Assembly (NCBI GenBank): GCA_039519185.1
Contig: CM076854.1
Location: 71,667,948-71,731,947 of the forward strand
Reading direction: 5' to 3'
Length of the DNA: 64,000 nucleotides
Source of the DNA: Astragalus membranaceus
Taxonomy: Eukaryota; Streptophyta; Magnoliopsida; Fabales; Fabaceae
Made by a program: the position numbers and the translations under genes. The notes below the pieces were generated by a model. It did not search any database. It had not been told where the DNA came from and saw nothing but the letters and a program-made list of their open reading frames with translations. Positions within the stretch are counted from its first letter, which is position 1. Each line of letters opens with the position of its first letter. This document shows positions 23,168 through 34,734 of this stretch, piece after piece.

Positions 23168-24842
23168 CATCCTAGAAAGCCCAACAGGGATCATCATCGA
23201 AGTTTCCCTAACTTTCGGTTTCCCAACCTCGAACAACCAAGCAGAATACGAGGCTTGCATCGCCGGACTGCGCCTGGCAATTGACCTCCAAGTTCCGCAA
23301 ATAAAATTACATACCGACTCTCTCTTGGTGGTCTTCCAGATCGGAAACCAATACGAGACGAAAGAATCAACCTTGCAAAAATACCTACTTCGGGTACGGT
23401 CGCTATTGGCTAAATTTGAAGCGAGCGAGGTAAATCATGTGCCAAGAACGGAAAACCAACGAGCTGACATCCTCGCCAAACTTGCAAGCACAAAAACCCC
23501 AGGGAACCAGAGGACGACCATCCAAGAAACACTCCACAAACCCAGTGTGTCTCTCGAGCCTCTGTTTAACTCGACCATCTGCATGCTCGAAGAAACTGAC
23601 AGCTGGATCACTCCAATTTTGGAATACATCGTCACAGGAGCTGAACCCCTGGACAAAAACGATGCTAAATACATCAGGAGAAGGGCTTCGGCTTTTTCAG
23701 TCATCAATGGAACGCTTTACAGAAGAAGCCTCTCTTCCCCATTAATAAAATGCGTTGAGGGAGAGGAAACAGCCTATGTCTTGACAGAAATTCACAAAGG
23801 AAACTGTGGCCAGCACATGGGAGCTCGGTCTTTAGCTCGAAAATCTCTTCGAGCCGGATATTACTGGTCGAGCATGGCAGGCGATGCTAGTAATCATGTG
23901 AAGAAATGCAAAAAATGCCAAATCCACGCCAACGTCCACATAGCTCCCCCCACAGATCTCACGAGCTTATCCTCGACGTGGCCCTTCGCATGGTGGGGAA
24001 TGGACCTGCTCAGACCGTTCTCAAAAGCACCGGGACAAGTCAAATTCTTGATCGTCGCCGTAGACTACTTCAGCAAATGGAGAGAAGCGGAACCCTTGGC
24101 TACCATCACTGCAAAAAACTGCATAAAATTCTTCAGGAAAAACATTATGAGCAGGTTCGGGATCCCCGAGGTACTAGTAACTGATAACGAAACTCAATTC
24201 ACAGATACAGGATTTCGAAAGCTAATGCTCGAGCTAAAAATCAAACACCATTTTACTTCAGTAGAACACCCTCAAACCAACGGACAAGCAGAGGCGGCGA
24301 ACAAAGTAATAATGAACGGACTAAAGCGACGTCTGGACGATGCTAAGGAAAACTGGGTGGAAGAATTGCCTTACGTCCTCTGGGGATATAGGACCACCCC
24401 CCAAAGCTCCACTGGAGAATCGCCTTTTAGGCTCTCCTACGGCAGCGAGGCGGTCATTCCTGTCGAGATTGGCGAACTTAGCTGGAGAACGGCAAATCCT
24501 AAAACTCAAATCAAATAACGACCAAGCCTTAAGAGAAGAACTCGACCTCATCGATGAAATCCGAGGTCGGGCTTCACTTCGAGAAGCAATCATCAAACAA
24601 GGGTAGCAACCAGGTACAACACCAAAGTCGTTCACAGAGATTTCGATCCAGGTGATCTAGTGCTCAGAAGAGCTGACGTCGGTCAGAAAAACGCTTCCCA
24701 AGGAAAGCTCACCCCGAACTGGGAAGGCCCCTACCGAATTTTGTTTAAAACCGGTACGGGAGCTTTTAAATTGGAGACCCTCCAAAGAAAAAAGATTGAG
24801 AGAACTTGGAACGCAACAAAGTTGAAAAGTTATTATCTTTAG
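23168..24842 (+). pseudogene. Tat second RNase H and integrase
   Basis: The archaeal-type RNase H resumes at 23168 with NNQAEYEA (catalytic Glu), HTDSLLVV (Asp) and RADILAKLA (Asp) over about 23225-23490. The integrase follows: a zinc-binding region ending CKKCQIHAN (about 23935), the WWGMDLL aspartate (about 24000), VTDNETQF (about 24180) and the glutamate in GQAEAAN (about 24290). The main frame stops at 24518, the homologous text moves to another frame over about 24480-24600, then returns and ends KLKSYYL at 24842. There are thus two compensating frameshifts near the integrase C-terminus. Dual RNase H is diagnostic of Tat elements. Confidence 0.88.
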
Positions 24843-25589
24843 AAAGAAATCATGTACTCTGACCTTATGTAAACACGAAACGAGTTATTTATAAAGTAGA
24901 AGGTAACCTTTCAAGTGTTTTCAACGAAAAACTCATCGAGCTTGTCAAGGTTCTCACCAATTTCCCACACATTCTTGATTTCATCAAACAGAATGTACGG
25001 GCCAAAATTCCCTCTACAAGGAAACACCTGGGACCGATCTTAGATGATCTCCCCGAGCGACCACCCAAGGTCACAAACTCTTTGAGAAACAGTTAAATCC
25101 GAGCCGAGTCTCAGTAAACTATCTCAAAGAGACCGGGTCTTCAAGGATCGAAACGTCCTAAGAACGACCATCAGCCACAGCTGCCGATACCCCTATAGGG
25201 CGAGTTAAATCTGGGCCGAGTCCTAGTAAACTGTCCTATAGGCTCGAACCCGGTAAATCGAGTTTCTCATTTACCAACGTTCTTACATCATACATGACAT
25301 GCAGAATTAAAAAAGCATTCATAAAACTCACAAACGAGTTCCGAAAATAAACTCTACAAAAACGACATACATGATATGCAGAATTTAAAAATCATTCATT
25401 AAGCTCGTTACGGGGTTTAAAAGATAGAGATCTGATGAAACGTGTTCCAAAAATTACAAACATCTCGGATATGACCGAGCCCTCAAAAAAGATCCTGCAT
25501 TACATATCAAAAGTTCTGGATCTATGCAAAACCTACACGGATAAAAGCATATACCCAGAACTTCGACAAAAAAGAACACACTTAAAACA
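24843..25589. other. Non-coding spacer between pol and antisense gene
   Basis: Contains two related copies of a GTTAAATCxGxGCCGAGTCxxAGTAAAC motif (about 25094 and 25205). There are also two related copies of an ACATxCATGATATGCAGAATT motif (about 25290 and 25366). No coding region is seen. Confidence 0.5.
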
Positions 25590-28097
25590 TCAAGCAGTAG
25601 GGGTCGGAAAGATGACGGTCTTCTCTTCAGTTTGAGCGTCGATCTTAACAATCTGACCCCCCTCGACCTCATGATCAACATCAATAATCGCCCGATCCAA
25701 ATGGATAGAAGGATTGACCAAAGCAACTTGCTGAAGGGCACACTCAAAACCTTCCCTGTACAGCTCGATTGCAGAGTTTGTGGCTTCACGAGCTTCCTTC
25801 GTAGCTTCATTAGCAATCCTCGCAGCCTCCTTGGCATTTTTTCTACTCTGTTGAAGGGCTGCTTGGAGCTCTGCAATTAGAGCTTCAGGATCGCTGCTGG
25901 TGCCGACCCCTGCCTTAGAGGCCTTTCTCAGATCGTCTTCTAGAACGGCGATTCGATGCTCCAAGCTTCTAATTTTTTGATTAGCCTCGGCAACCTTCTC
26001 CTCCAGACCTCTCTCCTTCTCTTCAAGATCCCTCACCCGAGCCTCCTTCTCTTCAAGCTCCTTCACACGAGCCTCTGCGAACTCGGCTCGACGTATAATT
26101 TCCCCCTGTCCTTCTTTCATAGTTTGAAGCTCTTGCTTGGTTCGAGCCAACTCTTTTGATTTCAAGGACATGTCTTCCACAAGCTTCACCCTTTTTGATT
26201 TCTCGAGCTCCAACAGATCTGCAAACACGAAATAAAGAAAAAATCAAGCTGAGGGAAAAGTCATAAAAGCAAAATCAGCAAAAACAAACAACATGAAAAC
26301 ACATACCTTTAGCCCGTTTCTCATATTTTTCCTTCTCGATCTTGTGAACCTCGCCCGGGTTTACCAAAATCTGAACTGATGCTCCAACAGGATCCTCTCG
26401 CCACTGAGCATAGTTTTGCTCCAGGAAACCCTCCTCCAAAGGAACGGCCTTGTTTTTGTGTTTTGGTCTCCTCGAGGTTTTACTCCTTTTCTCTGGTCTT
26501 GACTCACCACCAGCATCGGTACGCACCCTCTTCGCTGAAGGCCCTGCACCAGTATCGTGAGCAGCTGGGGGAGGAGAACCGGAGACAAGATCGATCCGAT
26601 CATGGGCAAGATCCTCCTGCGTGACGGTGTTGATCGGAGAAGCAGGAATAGCCGACCCGGCGGCAATCTCAGTTTGGGGAGACGTCGGAACCAGAGCACC
26701 CTCTTCTTCAACATCGCCAGGAATGTCGACACTCTTCATCGCCAACGCCTTCATCGCAGCGAGCTTCCTTGGGGCCATGGTATCTAAAAAATAAAGAAAA
26801 CTGGGTTATGCAACTTACAATCAAAATCAAAATACACAAAATTCGACCCCAGAAAGACAAACTACCTAAAACAGATTGCACTCGTCTTCGTTTTCCAGCC
26901 TGAACTATCTTAGCTGCAGGGATACCCCGATACTTATGTTTTGAAAACGGAATGCTCTCAAATAAATATCAGGATCCTCTTGGTAAGAAGATCGTCAGCA
27001 CTCAGTCGATCTTCACCCACAGAAAAAGAATGGGTAGATCGTTCAAAATGGCCCTGACTCCAACCAATAGGAAATTTGGTGGACACCAAAGTCTGACCAT
27101 CCTCGCTAAGCTTTCCTACTTTCTCAATCGCTTCATCGGTCACCGGCTCGACCCAATAATACAACTCCTTCTAATTTCCCCTCAGTGAGTCCGCATAGGC
27201 CTTAAAAACCTTGGCCCCTCGCCTCGAGCGAAGACTGACGTGCTCACGACCGGACTTGTTCTCGCTACTGTTCCGGTTAATCTCAAACAAATGGAAGAAG
27301 AGCAACGGTGAGACCGGTCTCTCCAGATGAATGCACATTAATTCATAGGCTCGAACGAAAGCCCATGCATTTGGATGTAATTGGGAAGGCGCTACATCTA
27401 AACTCGCCAAAACCGTCTGCTCAAACCAGGTAAAAGGAGGCCGGATATTCATTTCGTTGATCAGCATATGGTACAAGGTAAACTTGAGCTCTCCGGGCCA
27501 TAAAGCCACATGCTCTCCTTTCTTCATACCCTCAATCCTCCAAACTCGCTTCGAGCGCCCAGAAGCCTTCCTGCCGACCATCTCCAAATTAATGCCATAC
27601 TGGTACAACGATTCGATCTCCAAAATATTTTTAGAAACCCAATCATATTGAGAGACCTCTCGTACCGGTACGTCGAGGTCCCCATAGCCAGTACTCGAGT
27701 AACCATCAATAGAAGCAGCAGAAGCTCGACTGGAACCTGGTTGACTCGAAGGGCGAGATTCAGCTTGCTTTCCATCATCACCTCGATCGGACCCATCAGC
27801 AGGGTCGAAACTTGTTCCGAGTTCGACCTCGGAACCCTCTGATTCCTCCAGTTGGATTTCCTCATCAGACTCAGAGTTAATGGTCATCACATCCACCAAA
27901 CGATCCTCCTCCATATCTTCAGGAGCATCCTCGTTTGGCTCATTAGCATCACTCACAGGAGAAGAGCTTTCACCTACAAAATTGTCTTCCGCCTTATCAC
28001 TCATAGGAGCAGAAGCAGAATGCTCTTGCACATCAGGAGCGGCAACTTCAAGAGGATCGGTATGAACTTCAGGAATCTCGCCACCAAAGGCCATCAC
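25590..28097 (-). pseudogene. Spliced antisense gene of the Tat element
   Basis: Read on the minus strand, exon 1 (28097-26866) starts MMAFGGEIPEV. It has a long acidic segment, then a domain with WFEQTVLASLDVAPSQLHPN and a following KELYYWVEP stretch, resembling the Pfam family called putative gypsy-type transposon (Transposase_28). Exon 2 (26783-26307) is basic with a KRVRTDAGGESRPEKRSK-like region. Exon 3 (26218-25590) is a coiled coil rich in Glu/Lys/Arg heptads. Both introns have GT...AG ends (26865-26784; 26306-26219). Exon 1 has an in-frame TAG at 27174-27172 and one or two frameshifts near 26960-26930, so this copy looks inactive. Antisense genes between pol and the 3' LTR are known in some Tat elements; their function is unknown. 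It is not a classical transposase. Confidence 0.75.
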
Positions 28098-28510
28098 GTT
28101 CGTGAACTCCTTACAATACTGAGTAACGTCTCTCCGAGTTTGTTTTGTCCTCGCCAGGACGAATCTGCAGAAATGGGGGACGAAATGCCAGGGTTAGGAT
28201 CGAAAATGGGTTCACGAGCAAATCGGAACCCGACCTGACGACCCCCATTCTGAGATCATAAAGGACCGGGGGAGGTCCAGGCACAACAAAAAGAATACGA
28301 AAGACAATCAAGAAAGAAACTAACCTCAAAATGGAGTTGCGAATTTGATCGTGTCTGGGAAGAATGCAGTTGCCAAATCTACAGAAACCGACCTTAAAGT
28401 GCTTCAAAACTCTCCAAACTCGTTTTGCTCGAAAAAGAAGCTCGGGAGCTCTCGAGGATCGACAATCCAAAACAAATAAACGCCAAGCAACAAATGAAAG
28501 AGTGAGACCC

Positions 28511-28520
28511 TTTATTTATA
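28511..28520 (-). promoter_or_regulatory. TATA box for antisense gene
   Basis: On the minus strand CTATAAATAAAG lies about 415 bases upstream of the antisense ATG. This suggests the antisense gene has its own promoter just inside the 3' LTR boundary. Confidence 0.45.
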
Positions 28521-28869
28521 GTAAGGCGGAATTAATGGGCTTGGACCGGGAAGTCGAAACGTCACGTCCAATCAAGGTCCATTAGGTTCGCACACTAAAA
28601 TATAAAGCGTCACCATCATGCGCCGCTACTGCAAAATCACGCCTTGTCAGAAACAGTAAAAATGGCACTGATTCCAAGAAACTGTCTGCCTCACTCAGAA
28701 GCTCGGTTGATTCCAAATACTGTCTACCTCGCTCAGAAGCTCGACGGTTATTTAACATCGACCAAAATTTCAAGCTCGACATCAGCTCAAGACCAAAGAA
28801 ATTTCTACTCAAGGAAGACGAAAATGCGAGGCCACATCGCCTTATCAAGTCAAGATCGCTCCTCAAGCG

Positions 28870-28888
28870 ACCAGACTTGGGGGGCCAC
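28870..28888 (+). promoter_or_regulatory. Polypurine tract region of Tat element
   Basis: A G-rich stretch (ACTTGGGGGGCCAC) directly precedes the 3' LTR start TGTTATGG at 28889, where plus-strand DNA synthesis would be primed. Confidence 0.6.
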
Positions 28889-29375
28889 TGTTATGGTAAT
28901 TAGAACTTCTACTTTTTACACCTCCTCCAAGGCCCAATTATTGAGAGGCCCATTCAAATCATTAAAGTCCATTCTTCAATTGGACAAGATCATTCGGCAG
29001 GATCGGACGGCCCAAATGGATCACAGCAAACACCACTCAAAATCTATAAATACAGCATTCAATGCTCATTAAATGGTAATCACTTTTTCCAACAAAATAC
29101 TCATTTACTCAAATACTGACTTGAGCGTCGGAGTATTATTGCAGGAACAACATCGGACATCTCAAGATCGAACAACATCGAACATCTCAAGATCGAACAA
29201 CATTGAACATCTCAAAGATCGAACAAGATCGAACATCTCAAGATCGAACAACATCGAACATTTCAAGACCTGAAGATAGAAACAGAATCAAGAATAAAAC
29301 ATCTACTAACTGCACAATACCAATCACTAAGATCGGAAGCACAGTACCGAACATTCGGAAGCACAGTACCGAACA
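28889..29375 (+). mobile_element. 3' LTR of Tat element (487 bp)
   Basis: It matches the 5' LTR with few substitutions. The last 22 bases (TTCGGAAGCACAGTACCGAACA) are a tandem repeat of the LTR end, which explains most of the extra length. The TATA box and the 25-base GAACAACATCGAACATC units are retained. The flanking GTTAT at 29376 closes the target duplication. Confidence 0.92.
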
Positions 29376-29478
29376 GTTATCAATTTAGAATGTTTCCTTT
29401 TTTGAACGATTTTGTATTGAAGAAGAAGTAAGATGGTTGCCATATTCAATGGTTAATTTGAATTTCAACTTGTATCAG

Positions 29479-29825
29479 GATTATTTGAATTGCATTAATG
29501 GGAAATTTATTCTATTTTGAAATTGTATTTTGAGTAAAGACATATGTACAGTTGTCAATTACGTGGCATGTGAATTGTTTAAGTGGACAAATTATGTGGT
29601 GACATATGTGAGTTTCTTATTTTAGATTATTCTTGATTGTATAATTAATAATAGATTATTTGAATTGCATTAATGGGAAATTTATTCTATTTAGAAATTG
29701 TATTTTGAGGTAAGACATGTGTACAGTTGTCAATTACGTGGCATGCGAATTGTTTAAGTGGACGAATTATGTGGTGACATATGTGAGTTTGTTATTTTAG
29801 ATTATTCTTGGGTGTATAGTTAATA
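29479..29825 (+). repeat. 175-bp tandem duplication
   Basis: Two consecutive units begin GATTATTTGAATTGCATTAATGGG (29479 and 29654) and stay about 95% alike over TACAGTTGTCAATTACGTGGCATG and GGTGACATATGTGAG. No coding content is seen. Confidence 0.85.
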
Positions 29826-29913
29826 GATACTTAAGAGAATTAAAACATAATTAAAACCCGGCTTAAATATATGTTACTCCTACAAATATGCTCATTATTC
29901 ATTTACCCTCTTG

Positions 29914-30177
29914 CAAAAAAAAAACTTTTAAAATAAACCTTGCAAATATTAAGTGTTTCTAGTTACCCCTGCAGTTAGTTTTAGCTAACAGCGTTAAGTC
30001 TAGGCTGACTTGGCTGCCATTTGTAGGGATAACTAGAAACACTTAATATTTCCAGGAGGTAACTAGATCCCAAATGGCAGCCAAGTCAGCATAGACTTAA
30101 TGCTGTTAGCTAAAACTAAAAGCAGGGGTAACTAGAAATACTTAATATTTGCAAGGTTTATTTTAAAAGTTTTTTTA
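29914..30177. mobile_element. Near-perfect inverted repeat (fold-back MITE)
   Basis: Two arms of about 105 bases (29925-30027 and 30070-30177) are inverted copies, sharing TTGCAAATATTAAGTxTTTCTAGTTACCCCTGC and AGCTAACAGCxTTAAGTCTA. The short spacer is about 40 bases. A partial third copy lies at 30320-30375. It is probably a MITE or fold-back element; I could not define a target duplication. Confidence 0.6.
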
Positions 30178-30474
30178 AAATAAATGGTTATTATGTACAT
30201 TACTGATGCCTAGACTTAACGCTGGAAATGGTTATTATGGGGAAAAAAAATATTGTACATTACTGATGCCAAAGCATTTGTTTGCCCGTAATAACCATTT
30301 CTAGGAAGGGGGATGCTTGCAGTTTCTAGGCTGACTTGACTGTCATTTGTAGGGGTAACTAGAAACACTTAATAGTTTGGACAAAAATATTGTACAACAT
30401 CTCATACGTATTAATGTAGTATGCTATTCTTTTAGTAATGTTCTTAGAGACTTTGGTTTTCAAGGAATATACAT

Positions 30475-30580
30475 TGTCAAACATATAAACCAGTCCTGAT
30501 ACAAAAATAAAGTAGATTGGCTGCTATTTATTGTCTGCCATAGAAAACCTATTTATTGTCTGCCACGCGACACAAATGCT
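30475..30580 (+). repeat. Duplicated flank, copy 1
   Basis: GTCAAACATATxAACCAGT..TGATACAAAAxTAAAGTAGATTGGCT and the following bases recur at 36198-36310, just beyond the 3' end of the oxidoreductase gene. The two copies are in the same orientation about 5.7 kb apart. Confidence 0.65.
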
Positions 30581-30602
30581 AGTTTCTGCTAAGAAATATA
30601 TG

Positions 30603-32763
30603 GTAGTCGACAAATGATAATACTTCAGAGAATATTAACCGATATGGATTTGAATTTGTTGAAAACTTTAAATCAGGGTTAAACTCAAACTTAGTTTAGC
30701 TTAGTTACAAGTACCAAAATGTCAAGTAATACTTGATACAACTTCAAAATAAACTTTAACTTGGCTCAAATCCATAAAGCAGTTATCCTACAACATGGAC
30801 TTTTGAGACGATCCTCAAAGTGCAACTCAAAATACATAACGGTCTAGGGTGAACAAAAAGAAAAACATAACTCAATCCCTAAGGATTCTACATGAACACA
30901 ATGGAACACAACAACTGCTACTTCTCTTGGTTTTTCTTGCTCTGGCCCTGTGTATCTGAAAAACACCACATAAATAAACAATGAGATTACAATCTCACTG
31001 AGTTCCTTCGTGACCCCTCACCATTTACCTCTCGGTGTTTTCTTATATTATCCTTTCTTTTATCCTCTTAGCACAACCCGAGAGATTATTTCTTCAATCT
31101 CAACGGAGAATCCCAACCCAGCAATCACTGTTGAGTAATGCTAGAGCTTGGTTTTCGGGCTCATGACTTTCCTCTGCCAAGTGTGCTATTAAATCTCTTG
31201 GGATCGTCATCCCTCTCGTATAGTATGTATAAACTTAGAATCTTTGATTTCCTCACTCGATAAACATATTGGGATATATCATGCATTAATATCAACAATT
31301 GATAGACAACTAGTGCGTAATCATAAGTGTTCTAAACATGTTAAAATAAGTGGAAATCAAGCTTAAACTATCTCAATTGTCATTACCAATCATAGAAATT
31401 AAATTAAGATAGTTGTATGAGGTACTTGAGGGCCAAACAAAGAAAGAAAAAGTATAAACAGAAGAATCTACGCTTGGACGCATGGGGGTGCGCTTGGGGC
31501 GCATGAGCAATGTCTGATTCTGTTTGTCGTGTACTTTACAGTGGTGCGCTTGGGGTGCCTTTGGCAGTTTCAGTTCTGTCAGTCAAGCGCTTGGACGCAC
31601 TGTGGTGCTCTTGGGGCGCATGAGCAATGTCTGATTCTGTTTGTCGTGCGCTTGGGTGCACTGTGGTGTGCTTGGGGCGCTTTTGGCTGCTGGAAGTGAT
31701 TTTAAATCAATCTTTAATTGCTTACTCAATTCACCCAACTCGACCCAAATCATACCAACACCAAAAATTAAACATTTATCCAGTACAAAACACTTATTAA
31801 GAACACAATTTTCAGCACAATCAACTAATATTAATTATACTTGCTTCCAATAATCTATTTGACACATGCAACTCATAAAAACAACAATTAATTGATTATT
31901 TCAGCCACTTTGAGCATTTCATCCATTTGAATCAACCAAGGCAAATGCAAACATTCATAAGTTCAGAACATCACTTTTCCTAGACTTCCATTTTCATAAA
32001 TCACAAAAACTAGGTAAGGAACTCACATGCAAGGTTGCTAAAATTGGCTCAAAAGCAAGCAAAATGAAAGTTCCTAGTGTACCACAAGCTCCTAATTCTT
32101 CAAATTCAACCCCAGCCCTCAAACCTTCTTCTTGGATGTTCTAATCAACAATGTGGCTTGTAATCTACTGGTACCCAGCTCCCAATTGCACATGCAAACC
32201 AGAAATTTTTCAAACTGCAAAACCCTCAATCTTGTGTATTTTCGAAAATGGAGAGGGGTAGGAAAAGTAGGGAAATCAGCTGCACAGCTACTCTTTGAAC
32301 CCCAAATCCATAGTGAATGTGAAGAAAAATGGATGATTTAGGTGTGATTGTTCAGAATGGGTTTGAAGTTGAGCTCTCCCTCTTTCTGTTTTCTCCTCTT
32401 CGACTTTCTCTCCTCTCCACTCTCTATTCTCTTTTCTTTTATTTCCCAATGAAAAAACAACTTTAAGGTAAGTGAGTATGTGTGTATGTGTAAGTGTGAG
32501 AGAGTGTGTGGATATGTCTCTCCTAGTGTTCAGCACGAGTAATGTGGGCAATGATGTGTTTGGTTAGTGAAATGTCTGTTTTACCCTTGTCCTCTATTAT
32601 TCACTTATAACCACTTTTAATTAGCCAAACAAGCACAAAATGTATACTAATTTCATATCTCATCAAATATTTACTCAATTATCAACCCATTTAATAAATT
32701 CAAACAAAAATTAAATAATTCACTTAGCAATCAAAGTAATTGAAATTACTTTGGGGTGTTACA
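30603..32763 (-). mobile_element. Solo Tekay LTR, minus strand (2161 bp)
   Basis: On the minus strand it starts TGTAACACCCC at 32763 and contains the conserved CTCAGTGAGATTGTAATCTCATTG block (near 30985-31010) followed by a CAGATACACAGGG block, in the same order as the 6440-8614 LTR. ATATG flanks both sides (30598-30602 and 32764-32768), a plausible 5-bp target duplication. The 3' terminus reads ...GTCGACTAC and not TGTTACA, so that end has decayed. No retroelement coding region is adjacent. Confidence 0.7.
31470..31690. repeat. GCGCTTGG/GCGCATG repeat cluster in solo LTR
   Basis: Phrases such as TGCGCTTGGGGCGCATGAGCAATGTCTGATTCTG occur twice within 130 bases with several shorter TGCGCTTGG copies. 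This is the GC-rich cluster of this LTR copy. Confidence 0.7.
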
Positions 32764-32779
32764 ATATGTTTTGCTATTA

Positions 32780-33395
32780 CAGAGTCCAAATGAAATTTAA
32801 CTTTGTTATCACATCGGTGAAATTTTATCGTCTTAAAACAGAAATCATTCTTATATACTTCTTTATTATGCTTATTTTGATTTTTAGTCGCTACAGGGAG
32901 ACATTATATGATTTTGTTGTAATTTTAGTGTCTATGAACACACATGAAAATTAAAAAAAATTTATTAAATATTTTGCTATTTTTTGTTGAATTCCTTCGT
33001 TCAATAAGTTCATGACTTTTATTAACCTTTCACAAAACATATATTCACGTGTACAATTCAATTGCATCTCTATTATAAAAAAAGTTTGAAGTCACGACGG
33101 AAATTATAGAGTATTAAAATAAAATAGATCTTAAAATTTGGTGTTATTTATATTTGGAGATGAAAATAGAGATATATTTTGCTCTTTTTTGTTCTTAACT
33201 ATTTGACCCAGTTTCAAATTTTCTTTAGTTAGAGAGTCCAAATGTAAGTTAATTTTGTTATCACGTCGGTCTGATTTTAACGTCTTTAAACAGAAATCAT
33301 ACTTATATACTTCTTTATTATTCTTATTTTCCATTTTAGTCCCTACATGGAGACATATTATATGGTTTCGATGTAATTTTAGTGTCTTTGAATGT
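32780..33395 (+). repeat. Two diverged copies of a 160-bp unit
   Basis: 32780-32940 and 33232-33395 share AGAGTCCAAATG, TTTGTTATCACxTCGGT, CAGAAATCATxCTTATATACTTC and GTAATTTTAGTGTCT. They look like an old internal duplication in Helitron-like DNA. The 70-residue frames over them are not credible genes. Confidence 0.6.
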
Positions 33396-33614
33396 ATATC
33401 AAAATTAGTAAAAAATAATTTTAAAATAATTATTTTACTTTTAAGTTCCGAGAAAACATTACATATTAGCGGTATAATTTAAAAGTCATAAACTAATTGT
33501 CTTTCATTTTTGAAAACAAATCAATTGTTTTTAGATTTTAAATTTAGCTTCATTTTAAATAAAAATTCTAGTTTGTATACATGTTCCCTTAAACACACGC
33601 GTTGAAATAAAATG

Positions 33615-33645
33615 ACATGTGCGAATGCACGAGTATTCTATTAGT
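33615..33645 (+). mobile_element. Possible Helitron 3' end
   Basis: A degenerate hairpin-like CATGTGCGAATGCACGAG is followed by TATTCTATTAG and T-rich DNA. It resembles the hairpin-plus-CTRR ends at 46800-46835 and 59777-59806 but is decayed. Confidence 0.35.
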
Positions 33646-34281
33646 TTATTTAATTTATTGAGTGAGGTCACCTTAAACAGATTTCCACAGTAACGGTGGA
33701 TACATTGGTTTAAAAAAAAAAACTCATCCTCGTTCACTAAAATAGCAAATCTGGAGTCCATTCAAAAAATCTGGGGATTTTATCCCTCTCGTATGAATCT
33801 TCTTGAGGCATTCTAGCCTTCTTTCTCTATACTTGTTTAGTTAGCATATCTCTCCATAACACAAAATCTGAGTTTCCCTTCTTATAATCATAAATTAGAA
33901 AAAAAAATCTTATTATCATTACTCATTACAATAGCAAATCTGGGATTTTATTTCTCGCCTCAAGTATCTTCTTTTCCACAATAATAACTGTCATACTCTA
34001 ATCGCTACAATAACTGCTTGAGGTTTTCTAGCTTGATTTCTCTCTACTTTTCTGGTCAGCATATCTGGTGTCCATTACACAAATTCTGAGAGTTTCCTTT
34101 ATTATTATCTCCAATATGGCAAACACCCGTAACTATCTCCACGATTGCCTCCTCGACGCCGTTAGATTTTGGGGATATCATTATGGTATCCACATGAGTT
34201 CCCGTTTGCCATTCCAACTTGAATATATTCTAATGAAATTCAACCCATTCGCTCTATTTTGCTGTTGCATCGTTCGCTGCA

Positions 34282-34734
34282 ATGGAAGATAGAATAAGTG
34301 ACCTACCAGACTCACTTCTATGTCACATACTCTGTTTTCTTCAAACCAAACTCGCTGTCACAACCAGCGTCCTCTCCAAGAGTTGGACCCCAATGTTAAT
34401 AAAAGTTAGTTTTGACTTCTAATCTTTTGTATTTGTATTTTATTCAGCTATGGACCTATGAATACCAAGTTCCCACATTTCATACAAAGATTGGGAGCAC
34501 CCAAAAACTATTCCGGAATGCCTTTCATCTCAGCTCATAACATGCTCGCTTAGAGGTTACAATTACTTTGAGCGTGAGCTTCAATTTGCTGAGTATATTA
34601 TTCTGAATTCAAAATTCTTGTGCACCATGACAATTAAGAGTTCTTGCATAGATAAACAAGTAAAGAACAAAATGCTAGTGAGATTATCTTCGTACCCAAG
34701 AGGTTCTGCCACATGCACACTTTTAGTCGATTGA
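34282..34734 (+). pseudogene. F-box/FBD gene remnant lacking LRR region
   Basis: ATG at 34282 opens an F-box (MEDRISDLPDSLLCHILCFL, then TSVLSKSW) that would bind Skp1 in an SCF ubiquitin ligase. It runs into a stop shortly after 34400. From about 34485 a second frame encodes the FBD domain that normally ends such proteins (TIPECLSSQLITCSLRGY, LQFAEYIILNSKFL, MTIKSS), stopping at 34732-34734. The leucine-rich repeats of several hundred residues that usually lie between the two domains are missing. Helitron-like ends occur on both sides (about 33640 and 36145), so this may be a captured fragment. It is not functional as it stands. Confidence 0.8.

Larger units (their letters stand above)
15695..29375 (+). 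mobile_element. Full-length Tat-lineage Ty3/gypsy element
   Basis: Near-identical LTRs (15695-16156 and 28889-29375) begin TGTTATGGTAATTAG and end CCGAACA. The whole is bracketed by the 5-bp direct repeat GTTAT (15690-15694 and 29376-29380). In order it contains a primer-binding site, gag, protease, reverse transcriptase, RNase H, a second archaeal-type RNase H, integrase, and then on the opposite strand a spliced gene between pol and the 3' LTR. A solo LTR (20285-23162) is nested in it. Dual RNase H and a DYTDLNKACPKD motif in the reverse transcriptase are Tat-lineage traits. Without the nested LTR and its 5-bp duplication the length is about 10.8 kb. Confidence 0.92.
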
